A model generated the notes under the pieces. It did not search any database. It was not told the DNA's origin and saw nothing but the letters and a program-made list of their open reading frames with translations. Below are positions 8,038 to 15,705 of a stretch of DNA of 64,000 nucleotides, one piece after another. Both the position numbers and the translations under genes were made by a program. The DNA is from JAIBJN01 sp963842305. Its GTDB lineage: Bacteria; Actinomycetota; Thermoleophilia; Gaiellales; Gaiellaceae. The DNA is taken from contig CAWJFW010000002.1 in assembly GCA_963842305.1 (NCBI GenBank), positions 930,001 to 994,000 on the forward strand, in the 5' to 3' direction. The number at the start of each line of letters is the position of its first letter. Position 1 is the first letter of the stretch.

Positions 8038-9329
8038 TCCATCCGGCCGAGCTGATCCGACGAAAGCGCGACGGCGAGGAGCTCGCCGCCGGCGAGCTTG
8101 CGGCTCTGACGCTCGCCTACGCGCGGGACGAGATCCCCGACTACCAGATGGCCGCGTTCTGCATGGCCGCCTACTTCCGCGGCCTGACCGCGGCCGAGAC
8201 GCACGCGCTCACCGACGCGATGGTTCAGAGCGGGGAGGTCATCGATCTCTCGCCGCTCGGACGCAAGGTCGTCGACAAGCACTCGACCGGAGGCGTCGGC
8301 GACAAGGCGTCGATCGTGATCGGCCCGATCGTGGCGGCGTGCGGCGTTCCGTTCGCGAAGATGAGCGGACGCGGGCTCGGCCACACCGGCGGGACGCTGG
8401 ACAAGCTCGAGTCCATTCCCGGCTTCCGGGTCGAGCTCGGCAGCGACGAGTTCATCGGCCAGGTGCGCGAAGTCGGCCTTGCGATCATCGGCCAGACGGC
8501 CGACCTCGTTCCGGCCGACAAGAAGCTCTACGCGCTCCGGGACGTGACCGCGACGGTCGACATCATCCCGCTGATCGCCTCGTCGATCATGTCGAAGAAG
8601 ATCGCCGGCGGCGCCGACGCAATCGTTCTCGACGTGAAGGTCGGCGACGGAGCCTTCATGAAGACGCTGGACGACGCCCGCGACCTGGCCCGGACGATGG
8701 TCGAGCTCGGCCGCATGGACGACCGCGAAGTCGTCTGCGAGCTGACCGACATGGATCAGCCGCTCGGCCGCGCGGTCGGGAACGCCCTGGAGATCGGCGA
8801 GGCCCTCGACACCCTGGAAGGGAACGGTCCGCCCGACCTCGCCGAGTTGACGTTGGGCGCCGCCTCGCACCTGCTCGCCTTGTCGGACATCGGCGTCGAT
8901 CACGACGAGGGGCGCCGGCTGGCCGAGGAGGCCGTCCGAAGCGGATCTGCGCGTGAGCTCTACGATCGCTGGGTCCGGGCGCAGGGCGGGGATCCGGCAC
9001 GCGATGCGCTCCCGCGGGCGGCCGTCAGACACACTGTCGAGGCGAAAGCCGCCGGCTTCGTCGAGGGGATCGCGACGACCGGGATCGGCCTGGCAGCGCT
9101 CCGCCTGGGGGCGGGGCGCATTCACAAGGAGGACGCCATCGACCATGCCGTCGGCATCGTCTGCCTGGCGAAGCGCGGCGACCAGGTCGAGGCCAGCCAG
9201 GTGCTGGCAGAGATCCATGCTCGCGACGGAGAGTCGGCTGAGCAGGCTGCCCGCGCAATCGAGGCTTGCTACCGGATCGGCGGCGAGGAGCCCGAGCAGA
9301 AGCCGATCGTCCTCGACGTCATCTCGTGA
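8034..9329 (+). CDS. pdp: Pyrimidine-nucleoside (thymidine/uridine) phosphorylase
   Basis: A 431-residue enzyme of the class II nucleoside phosphorylases that splits thymidine or uridine with phosphate to base and pentose 1-phosphate. The phosphate-binding signature KHSTGGVGDKAS, SGRGLGHTGGTLDKLE and the catalytic-site stretch around IMSKKIAGGADAIVLDVKVG are all present. The C-terminal alpha/beta lobe ends near position 9329 as in Pdp/DeoA proteins. The chosen GTG at 8034 overlaps the deoB stop (GTGA). Starting there gives IHPAELIRRKRDGEEL, the normal family N-terminus; a longer start inside deoB does not. Specificity between thymidine and both pyrimidines cannot be read from sequence alone. 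Confidence 0.93.
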   Translation: MIHPAELIRRKRDGEELAAGELAALTLAYARDEIPDYQMAAFCMAAYFRGLTAAETHALTDAMVQSGEVIDLSPLGRKVVDKHSTGGVGDKASIVIGPIVAACGVPFAKMSGRGLGHTGGTLDKLESIPGFRVELGSDEFIGQVREVGLAIIGQTADLVPADKKLYALRDVTATVDIIPLIASSIMSKKIAGGADAIVLDVKVGDGAFMKTLDDARDLARTMVELGRMDDREVVCELTDMDQPLGRAVGNALEIGEALDTLEGNGPPDLAELTLGAASHLLALSDIGVDHDEGRRLAEEAVRSGSARELYDRWVRAQGGDPARDALPRAAVRHTVEAKAAGFVEGIATTGIGLAALRLGAGRIHKEDAIDHAVGIVCLAKRGDQVEASQVLAEIHARDGESAEQAARAIEACYRIGGEEPEQKPIVLDVIS

Positions 9330-9352
9330 GCCACGCGACCGCCTGACCGTCT

Positions 9353-10186
9353 GTGCCCGAGCTGCCCGAGGTCGAGACGATCCGCTCCGGCCTCGCGCCG
9401 TCGCTGACCGGGCGAGTGCTCGACGAGGTGGCGATTCTCGACTCCCGGCTGACGAGGCCGGAGCCTCCGGAGCAGGTGGCCGACGCTCTCGCAGGCGAGC
9501 GCGTCGCCGGCGTACGCCGGCGCGGCAAATACCTGATCCTGGCGTTCGAGAGCGGGCGGCACCTTCTCGTGCACCTGCGTATGACGGGAAACGTCCTCTA
9601 CCCGGCGCCGGAGGGATACGAGGACGATCCCTACGTGCGTGCCGTCGTCCGGCTAGACGACGGGTCGAAGCTCGTCTATCGGGACGTCCGGCGCTTCGGA
9701 ACCTGGGATCTGCTCGAGCCGGGGGAGCTCGAGGAGTACTTCGCAATCCGCCGGCTCGGCGTCGAACCGCTCGGCCGGGCCTTCACGGCCGAACGCCTGG
9801 GCCGCTCGCTCGCCGGGCGCCGGGCACCGATCAAGGCTGCGCTTCTCGATCAGCGGGCGGCCGCCGGGATCGGGAACATCTACGCCGACGAGGCGCTCTG
9901 GTACGCACGCATCCACCCTCTCGTCCAGGCCGGCGAGCTGGGGGCCGACGAGGTGGCCTCGCTCCGGGACAGCATCCGCAAGGCGCTGCGGCTTGGAATT
10001 CGCCGCCAGGGAGCGACGCTCCGCGACTACCGGGGTGCAGACGGGCGAAGCGGAGGCATGCAGGACGAGTTCCGTGTCTACGGTCGGGTGGGGGAGCCGT
10101 GCGAGCGCTGTGGGACGCCGATCGCAAAAACCCGCGTCTCGGGCCGCGGCAGCTGGTACTGCCCCGTCTGTCAGCCCGCCCGGTAA
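9353..10186 (+). CDS. mutM: Formamidopyrimidine-DNA glycosylase (Fpg)
   Basis: A 277-residue base-excision repair enzyme that removes 8-oxoguanine and formamidopyrimidines and cuts the abasic site. After GTG it reads PELPEVETIRSGL, with the catalytic N-terminal proline and Glu3 conserved. The helix-two-turn-helix domain contains LLDQRAAAGIGNIYADE, and the C-terminal zinc finger has CERCGT and WYCPVCQ. Lys in the FESGRH/LVHLRMTGN region is conserved. All catalytic residues are present, so activity is likely. It follows pdp by 23 nt and may be transcribed with it; the glutaredoxin gene meets it tail to tail 12 nt downstream. Confidence 0.95.
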   Translation: MPELPEVETIRSGLAPSLTGRVLDEVAILDSRLTRPEPPEQVADALAGERVAGVRRRGKYLILAFESGRHLLVHLRMTGNVLYPAPEGYEDDPYVRAVVRLDDGSKLVYRDVRRFGTWDLLEPGELEEYFAIRRLGVEPLGRAFTAERLGRSLAGRRAPIKAALLDQRAAAGIGNIYADEALWYARIHPLVQAGELGADEVASLRDSIRKALRLGIRRQGATLRDYRGADGRSGGMQDEFRVYGRVGEPCERCGTPIAKTRVSGRGSWYCPVCQPAR

Positions 10187-10198
10187 TGCCCGGTCATT

Positions 10199-10450
10199 TC
10201 ATGCGGCGAGCCCGCCGAGAAGCCCGGCGCGGTCGAGCGCGCTGAGCTCGGTGAAGCCTCCGATCGGCCTACCGTCGATCAGAACCTGCGGAACGGTCCA
10301 GCCGCCGGTGAGATCGAGCAGCGTTCTGCGAAAGGCAGGATCGTCGTCGAGGCTGATCTCCTCGAAGGGGAGATCGCGCTCCAGGAGGAGCTCCCGGGCG
10401 CGGTCGCAGTAGCCGCACCACACGGTCGTGTAGATCTGGATCCTGGCCAT
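10199..10450 (-). CDS. Glutaredoxin family protein
   Basis: An 83-residue cytosolic thiol-disulfide oxidoreductase. The first strand is followed by the dithiol site WCGYC at residues 11-15, then a helix, the cis-proline motif TVPQVLIDG, and GGFTEL for glutathione or mycothiol contact. Length is typical of small glutaredoxins. CGYC rather than CPYC is seen in actinobacterial mycoredoxins and related proteins, so mycothiol may be the partner; that is inference. The ATG at 10450 is the first start giving the complete thioredoxin-like fold. The upstream region is shared with the divergently transcribed recO. Confidence 0.9.
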   Translation of the reverse strand: MARIQIYTTVWCGYCDRARELLLERDLPFEEISLDDDPAFRRTLLDLTGGWTVPQVLIDGRPIGGFTELSALDRAGLLGGLAA

Positions 10451-10513
10451 TACCAGGGAAAACGTTTTCGGCGGGAATCCGATTCCCCCGCAGGAGCAAC
10501 TAGAGTGGCCCGC

Positions 10514-11257
10514 ATGTCGTCGCGCACGCTCACGACCGAGGCGGTCGTCCTTCGCTCCATCCGCTTCTCCGAGGCCGACTGCGTCCTTCACCTGTACACG
10601 CTGGCGAAGGGGCGAGTGGGGGCGATTGCCAAGGGGGTGCGCAAGACGCGGTCGCGCTTCGGAGCGCGGCTGGAGCCGCTCTCCCATGTCGAGCTTCTCC
10701 TCCACGAGGGTCGCGGCGACCTGCACACGGTGCGCGGGGCGGAGCTCGTCCGCTCCCACGACCGCTCCCGGACCGACCCGTACCGGCTCGGGGTCGGGCA
10801 CATCGGTCTCGAGGCGGTCCTGAGGCTCTTCGTCGAGGAGGAGTCGCAGCCGCCTGCCTTCCACGCTCTCACCCGCTTTCTCGACCTGCTCGACGACGTG
10901 GAGGCGGAGCTGCCCGCGCGGCCGGCGCTCGAGCCGCTCGTTCTCTCGTTCCAGCTGAAGCTCCTGTGGCTCTCCGGCTATCTCCCCCACCTGGCGAGCT
11001 GCGCCGAATGCGGGGAGGCAAAGCCGCTGGTCGCATTCTCCGCCCGCGCGGGGGGAGCCGTGTGCCGCGATTGCTCACCCGAGGCGCTCCCCGTCTCGGA
11101 AGCAGGGTTTCTCGGGATCCGGGCGCTGCTCGAGCAGCCCCTTTCAGGCGCCCGCGAGCTCGGGCTCGGAGACGATGCCCTCCGCCAGTGCCTGCGGGTC
11201 ATCGAGGCCTCGTACGAGGAGCACGGAGGCTTCCGACTGCGAACGCTGTCGGCGTAG
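10514..11257 (+). CDS. recO: DNA repair protein RecO
   Basis: A 247-residue recombination mediator that helps RecR load RecA on SSB-coated single strands. It has an N-terminal OB fold (TTEAVVLRSIRFSEADCVLHLYT, followed by KGRVGAIAKGVRK) and an alpha-helical C-terminal part with a zinc-binding set, CAECGE and CRDC. Two starts are possible, GTG 10505 and ATG 10514. ATG is preferred because the TAGAGT hexamer (10501-10506) overlaps the GTG and ends 7 nt before the ATG. A GNAT gene follows at 11295. Confidence 0.93.
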   Translation: MSSRTLTTEAVVLRSIRFSEADCVLHLYTLAKGRVGAIAKGVRKTRSRFGARLEPLSHVELLLHEGRGDLHTVRGAELVRSHDRSRTDPYRLGVGHIGLEAVLRLFVEEESQPPAFHALTRFLDLLDDVEAELPARPALEPLVLSFQLKLLWLSGYLPHLASCAECGEAKPLVAFSARAGGAVCRDCSPEALPVSEAGFLGIRALLEQPLSGARELGLGDDALRQCLRVIEASYEEHGGFRLRTLSA

Positions 11258-11294
11258 GAGCCGCGCGGGGGCCGCCCCGTGGCAAGGTTCCCCC

Positions 11295-11711
11295 GTGGTT
11301 CGGCGGCTCCCGGACGGATTCGAGCTCGACGACGACCCCGCGCGGGTCGATCTTGACGCCGTCCACTCATTCCTCTCGCGAGACGCCTACTGGGCAGAGG
11401 GCCGCTCGCGCGAGACGGTCGAGCGGCTCGTCGGCGAAGCGCAGCGCATCGTCGGCCTGTATCACGACAGCCGGCAGGTCGGCTTCTGCCGCGCCGCGAC
11501 CGACGGCGTCTCGTACGTCTATCTCGCCGACGTCTACGTCCTGCCGGAGCACCGCGGCCGTGGACTCGGGCTCGAGCTCGTCCGCGAGATGGTGGAAGGC
11601 AGTCCGTACACCCACCTGAAGTGGCTCCTGCACACGACTGACGCACACGAGCTCTACGCTCGCCTCGGGTTCGGGAGACCGAACGAGAAGGTGATGGAGC
11701 GGCTGCCGTAG
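11295..11711 (+). CDS. GNAT family N-acetyltransferase
   Basis: A 138-residue acyl-CoA-dependent transferase. The acetyl-CoA binding motif is VLPEHRGRGLGLELV, where RGRGLG is the pyrophosphate loop; strand 4 before it is VSYVYLADVYV, and the C-terminal part has LHTTDAHELYARLGF. Substrate cannot be predicted, though the pattern (LADVYV, LYARLGF) resembles acetyltransferases acting on small molecules. GTG 11295 was chosen because it yields RRLPDGFELDDDP, the usual start; an earlier start would run into recO. It lies between recO and glyQ and may be cotranscribed with recO. Confidence 0.85.
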   Translation: MVRRLPDGFELDDDPARVDLDAVHSFLSRDAYWAEGRSRETVERLVGEAQRIVGLYHDSRQVGFCRAATDGVSYVYLADVYVLPEHRGRGLGLELVREMVEGSPYTHLKWLLHTTDAHELYARLGFGRPNEKVMERLP

Positions 11712-11723
11712 CATGTCCGCTCG

Positions 11724-12587
11724 ATGAGCGCGCCGACCTTCCAGGAGATGATCATCCGGCTCGAGCGCTTCTGGGCGGACGACGGCTGCGTGCTCATGCA
11801 GCCCTACCACACCGAGGTCGGGGCCGGGACGTTCAATCCCGCGACCGTCCTGCGCTGCCTGGGCCCGGACTCGTGGAAGACCGCCTACGTCGAGCCGTCG
11901 ATCCGGCCCGCCGACGGGCGCTACGGGCAGAATCCGTTCCGCTTCCAGCAGCACTACCAGTACCAGGTCGTTCTGAAGCCGGCACCGGCGGACGTTCTCG
12001 ATCGCTATTTCGCCTCGCTCGAGGCCGTGGGAATCGACCTCGGAAAGCACGACCTGCGCCTCGTCGAGGACGACTGGGAAGGCCCGACGCTCGGCGCCTG
12101 GGGGCTCGGGTGGGAGGTCTGGGTCGACGGCATGGAAGTGACGCAGTTCACGTACTTCCAGCAGCTGGGCGGCCTCGAGCTGGATCTGATCCCGGCCGAG
12201 ATCACCTACGGGCTCGAGCGGCTGGCCATGTTCCTTCAGGACAAGCGGAGCGCCTTCGAGTTGGAGTGGGCACCCGGTGTCTCGTGGGCGGACGTGTACC
12301 GGGAGAACGAGCGCCAGTGGTCGGTCTACAACTTCGAGGAAGCGCCCGTGGACGTGCTCGAGCGCCGCTTCGCCGAGCACGAGGAGGAATGCCGCCGGCT
12401 CGTCGAGCGGGGCCTCCCGTTCCCCGCGTACGATCAGGTGCTCAAGTGCTCGCACGCCTTCAACCTGCTTGACGCGCGCGGGGCGATCTCGGTGACGGAG
12501 CGTGCCTCCTACATCGGCCGTGTTCGCAACCTGGCCCGACGCGTTGCCGAGCTGTACGTGGAGTCCCTTGCCGAGCCTCCTGTTTGA
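11724..12587 (+). CDS. glyQ: Glycyl-tRNA synthetase alpha subunit
   Basis: A 287-residue catalytic subunit of the alpha2beta2 glycyl-tRNA synthetase, which charges tRNA-Gly. It reads TFQEMIIRLERFWADDGC and QPYHTEVGAGTFNPAT, both highly conserved, with class II motif 2 in RYGQNPFRFQQHYQYQV and motif 3 near TYGLERLAMFLQ. Most actinobacteria use the unrelated single-chain GlyRS, so the two-subunit form is a useful lineage marker. A TAGCAT -10 (11709-11714) ends 9 nt before ATG, so the glyQS message probably starts at or near the codon. glyS overlaps its 3' end by 20 nt. Confidence 0.97.
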   Translation: MSAPTFQEMIIRLERFWADDGCVLMQPYHTEVGAGTFNPATVLRCLGPDSWKTAYVEPSIRPADGRYGQNPFRFQQHYQYQVVLKPAPADVLDRYFASLEAVGIDLGKHDLRLVEDDWEGPTLGAWGLGWEVWVDGMEVTQFTYFQQLGGLELDLIPAEITYGLERLAMFLQDKRSAFELEWAPGVSWADVYRENERQWSVYNFEEAPVDVLERRFAEHEEECRRLVERGLPFPAYDQVLKCSHAFNLLDARGAISVTERASYIGRVRNLARRVAELYVESLAEPPV

Positions 12588-14499
12588 GATCGGCTGCGAG
12601 GAGCTACCGGCCTCGGCCTGTCGCGAGGCCGAGGCGCAGCTGCGCGAGCGCTGGCTCCCGGAGCTGGGGGAGGGCAGCGTCTACGTCGGTCCGCGCCGCC
12701 TCGCGCTGTTCGTGCCCGAGGTCGCCGAACACGAGCCCGACCGCTGGGTGCAGGGCCCGCCGGAGCACATGAGGGACACGGCGGCGGCGGGGTTCGCCCG
12801 CAAGCAGGGCGTCTCCGTGGAGGACCTGGAGCTGCGCGACGGCTTTCTCGGCGTCGTCGTCCACGGCCGGCCGATTTCGAAGGCGTTGCCGGAGAAGCTC
12901 GCCGCCGTTGTCGAGGGACTGACCTTCGGCAAGTCGATGATCTGGGAGAGGGACGGGCTCCGCTTCTCGAGGCCCGTTCGCTGGCTGTGCGCCAAGCTCG
13001 ACCGGAAGACGCTGAAGGTCGACGTGGCCGGGCTCCAGTCCAGCCATCTGACCTACGGGCACCGGTTCACGGGCGGCGAGGTCGAGTTGCGGCGCGCAGA
13101 CGAGTACGTCGAAGTGCTCCGTGCGGCGGGTGTCGAGCCGGAGCAGGACGAGCGCCGGCGCCTGATCGTCGAGGGGCTCGACGCGATCGGTGGCTGGCGG
13201 GATCCCGCCGGCGTCATCGAAGAGGTCGTGTTCCTCGTCGAGAGTCCGACCGTGCTCGAGGGCCGCTTCGACGAGCGGTTCCTGGAGCTTCCGACGCGCG
13301 TCGTCGAGGCGGCCATGCAGTCGCACCAGCGCTACTTCCCGCTCGAGGGCGCCCGCTTCGCCTTCGTCGCCAACGGCGGCGAGGCCGACGTGGTCGTCGC
13401 CGGCAACGAGCGCGTGCTCGAAGGACGGCTCGAGGACGCGCACTTCACGTTCGAGCGCGATGTCGACAAGGGGATCGAGGCGTTGGCCGCCGAGCTGGGA
13501 TCGATCACGTTCGTCGCCGGCGCAGGGAGCCTGGCGGACAAGTCCGCGCGGCTCCAGGCCCTCGTCGGCGAGGAGGGCGGCGGCGAGGCCTCGCGGGAGG
13601 CTGCGCGGCTGGCCAAGGCCGACCAGGCCGCCGAGCTCGTCCGGGAGTTTCCCGACCTCGAAGGCCACATCGGTGCCGAGTACGCTCGGCTCGCAGGATT
13701 CCCCGAAGGAGTATGCGCGGCGATCGAAGAGCAGTACCTTCCCGACTCGGCCGACGGGCTGCTCCCGCATACGGAGCCGGGGCGGGTGCTGGCGGCGGCC
13801 GAGAAGGTCGACAACCTCACCGTCGCCTTCGCGCTCGGCCAGCGGCCGACCGGCTCCCGCGACCCGTACGGGCTCCGCCGCGCGGCCATCGGCCTGTGCC
13901 GGATCGCGGTCGAGGGCGGGCTCCAGATCGACGTGGGCGCGCTGGTGCAGCGCGACCTCGGCCTCCTCGCGGAGCAGGGGGCCACCCTCGAGGACGACGC
14001 CTCGGACGTCGCGGACTTCGTCTTCGAGCGGCTCGAAGGCGTGCTGGACGTGCCCGTCGAGTTCGCGCGGGCAGCACGCGGCGGCGGGGTCACGGAGCTC
14101 GGCGCCGTCGCCGACTTGGCCCGCACGCTGGCTGCCGAGGCACCGTCGAAGGCGTTCGAGCGGGCTTACGTCGCCTTCGACCGCTCGAACCGGCTGGCCG
14201 GGCGAGCCGACGGCGCCGCGAGCGCGCTCGATCCCGCTCTCGCGACCGACGAGGCCGAAGTGGCTCTGATCCAGGCGCTCGGGAGCGCCGCCCCGCGGAT
14301 CGAGGCAGCCCTGGGCGAGCGCGACTTCAGCGGCGCGCTGGCCGCGGCCGCCGAGCTTGGCCCGCCGGTCGACCGCTTCTTCGACGAGGTCCTCGTGATG
14401 GCGGAGGACGAGCGCATCCGCGCCAACCGGCTTCGCCTCCTCCTCGACGTCCGCGACGCGGTCGGGGCGCTCGGCGACCTCTCGCAGATCCCCCGGTAG
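12568..14499 (+). CDS. glyS: Glycyl-tRNA synthetase beta subunit
   Basis: A 643-residue tRNA-binding subunit. It begins PSLLFEIGCEELPASAC, the standard GlyS start, which fixes TTG 12568 as the initiation codon; there is no ATG or GTG near that point in this frame. The B3/4-like part (ARFAFVANGG, ERVLEGRLEDAHFTFERD) and the HD-like domain (AADKVDNLTVAFALGQRPTGSRDPYGLRR pattern) are present, and the C-terminal DALR anticodon domain ends FFDEVLVMAEDERIRANRL. The 20-nt overlap with glyQ and TTG start imply translational coupling that keeps the subunits at equal levels. The PPDK regulator follows after 3 nt. Confidence 0.96.
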   Translation: MPSLLFEIGCEELPASACREAEAQLRERWLPELGEGSVYVGPRRLALFVPEVAEHEPDRWVQGPPEHMRDTAAAGFARKQGVSVEDLELRDGFLGVVVHGRPISKALPEKLAAVVEGLTFGKSMIWERDGLRFSRPVRWLCAKLDRKTLKVDVAGLQSSHLTYGHRFTGGEVELRRADEYVEVLRAAGVEPEQDERRRLIVEGLDAIGGWRDPAGVIEEVVFLVESPTVLEGRFDERFLELPTRVVEAAMQSHQRYFPLEGARFAFVANGGEADVVVAGNERVLEGRLEDAHFTFERDVDKGIEALAAELGSITFVAGAGSLADKSARLQALVGEEGGGEASREAARLAKADQAAELVREFPDLEGHIGAEYARLAGFPEGVCAAIEEQYLPDSADGLLPHTEPGRVLAAAEKVDNLTVAFALGQRPTGSRDPYGLRRAAIGLCRIAVEGGLQIDVGALVQRDLGLLAEQGATLEDDASDVADFVFERLEGVLDVPVEFARAARGGGVTELGAVADLARTLAAEAPSKAFERAYVAFDRSNRLAGRADGAASALDPALATDEAEVALIQALGSAAPRIEAALGERDFSGALAAAAELGPPVDRFFDEVLVMAEDERIRANRLRLLLDVRDAVGALGDLSQIPR

Positions 14500-14502
14500 G
14501 GC

Positions 14503-15324
14503 ATGGCGGATCCAGTCGAGCTGCACGTGGTCTCGGACTCGACGGGGGAGACCGCGGCCAGGGTCGTCGACGCCGTCGAGGCACAGTTCCCCGGCCAGGA
14601 GTTCGAGGTCGTCCGCCACCCGCGCATCGCTGCCGTCGAGGACGCGCACCTGGCCGCGCAGCGGGCGCGCGGCCGCCGGGCGGTCGTCCTCTTCACCCTC
14701 GTCGAGCCCGAGCTGCGCGAGGTCATGCGCACGCTCTGCAAGCGCTACAGGCTCCACTACTGCGACCTGCTCGGACATCCGATCGAGGCGGTCGCGCGCG
14801 TCTCGGGTGCGCCGGCGACTCGTCGCGCCGGTGCCCGCACGGTGCTCGACTCGAGCTACTTCAAGCGCATTGCGGCGATCGAGTTCGCCGTCCGCTACGA
14901 CGACGGCGCCGGAGCGCACGAGCTGCGTGAGGCCGACATCGTCCTCGTCGGGGTCTCGCGCAGCTCGAAGACGCCCTTGTCGATGTATCTCGCGTATTTG
15001 GGGTACAAGACCGCCAACGTGCCGATCGTGAAGGGAATCGAGCCGCCGGCCACGCTGTCGAAGGTCGACCCTGCCAAGATCGTCGGCCTCACCATCGACG
15101 CAGACGCGCTGGCGGGGATTCGGGGGGAGCGCGTCCGCGGGATGGGCGGCGGCGGGCGTTACGCCGACCTTGCCGAGATCTACGACGAGCTCGAATACGC
15201 CGAGTCCGTGCACAAGCGGCTCGGCTGCCCCGTGATCGAGGTCTCGAACCTCGCCATCGAGGAGACCGCCCGCCGGATCGTCCGGCTCGTCGAGGAGCGC
15301 CGTCTCCAGGTGGAGGCGACATGA
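14503..15324 (+). CDS. PPDK regulatory protein (PpsR/DUF299 kinase-phosphorylase)
   Basis: A 273-residue bifunctional regulator. Family members use ADP to phosphorylate, and phosphate to dephosphorylate, a threonine next to the catalytic histidine of pyruvate phosphate dikinase or PEP synthase, switching it off and on. It starts VELHVVSDSTGETA, and the P-loop-like GVSRSSKTPLSMYLA is near residue 150. KRIAAIEFAVRYDDG and the C-terminal RLGCPVIEVSNLAIEETA are conserved. The target is evident from context: ppdK lies 380 nt downstream. An ATGA overlap couples it to a 59-residue membrane protein. Starts at ATG 14503, 3 nt after glyS. Confidence 0.92.
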   Translation: MADPVELHVVSDSTGETAARVVDAVEAQFPGQEFEVVRHPRIAAVEDAHLAAQRARGRRAVVLFTLVEPELREVMRTLCKRYRLHYCDLLGHPIEAVARVSGAPATRRAGARTVLDSSYFKRIAAIEFAVRYDDGAGAHELREADIVLVGVSRSSKTPLSMYLAYLGYKTANVPIVKGIEPPATLSKVDPAKIVGLTIDADALAGIRGERVRGMGGGGRYADLAEIYDELEYAESVHKRLGCPVIEVSNLAIEETARRIVRLVEERRLQVEAT

Positions 15325-15500
15325 GCCCGAAACCTCCGATCCCCTGGTACTGGTGGCCGGTCTGGATGGCGCTTCTCGCAGCAGGCCTCTTCGTCTTCTA
15401 CGTCCTCTTCACCCCGGTCTGGGTGGGGATCCGGCTCATCGAGTGGTTCGCGCACAGGCGCGAGACGGGGGCGGGCCCCGAACGTGAAGCGACCGGTTAA
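15321..15500 (+). CDS. Small membrane protein (59 residues) coupled to the PPDK regulator
   Basis: A 59-residue frame starting with ATG that overlaps the regulator's stop codon (ATGA). It begins MSPKPPIPWYWWPVWMALL, with a Trp/Tyr-rich juxtamembrane start, one strong transmembrane segment over residues 14-42, and a basic then acidic hydrophilic tail (FAHRRETGAGPEREATG). The overlap, the membrane profile and the normal stop followed by a hairpin argue for a real gene. I do not recognise the family. It could anchor or sense membrane state for the PpsR-PPDK pair, but that is only a guess from location. Confidence 0.6.
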   Translation: MSPKPPIPWYWWPVWMALLAAGLFVFYVLFTPVWVGIRLIEWFAHRRETGAGPEREATG

Positions 15501-15506
15501 AAAGGA

Positions 15507-15537
15507 AGAGGCGGCCCGTGGTGCCACGACCGCCTCT
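15507..15537 (+). terminator. Strong stem-loop after the glyS-regulator operon
   Basis: An 8-bp outer stem AGAGGCGG/CCGCCTCT (15507-15514 with 15530-15537) encloses a second perfect stem CGTGG/CCACG (15517-15521 with 15524-15528). It begins 6 nt after the small-protein stop. There is no T-run after it on the plus strand, so on this strand it would be a tail-less terminator or an RNA-stabilising hairpin. On the minus strand it would be followed by a T-rich run, but no minus-strand gene uses it. Confidence 0.5.
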
Positions 15538-15705
15538 CTCTCGGGCCGAGACGTAGGCTGCGGCGCCCCGCGTCTGCCTAACCCGCTCTCAGACCATGGT
15601 CCAGAGCCGCGAATCGCGCTATTCCCCTGCTGAGGGATTCTCCGTGCAAACCCGTCGGAGTGCATGGGCATCCCCCGAATGGGAGAATTGACGGCCAGGG
15701 CGACA

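Noticed and set aside
12604..15213. 869-codon minus-strand open frame
   Set aside because: Antisense to glyS and the PPDK regulator, which are unquestionably real; composition is that of a shadow frame.
15507..15537. Terminator reading on the minus strand
   Set aside because: The minus-strand reading has a better T-rich tail, but no minus-strand gene ends there, so it is annotated for the plus-strand operon.
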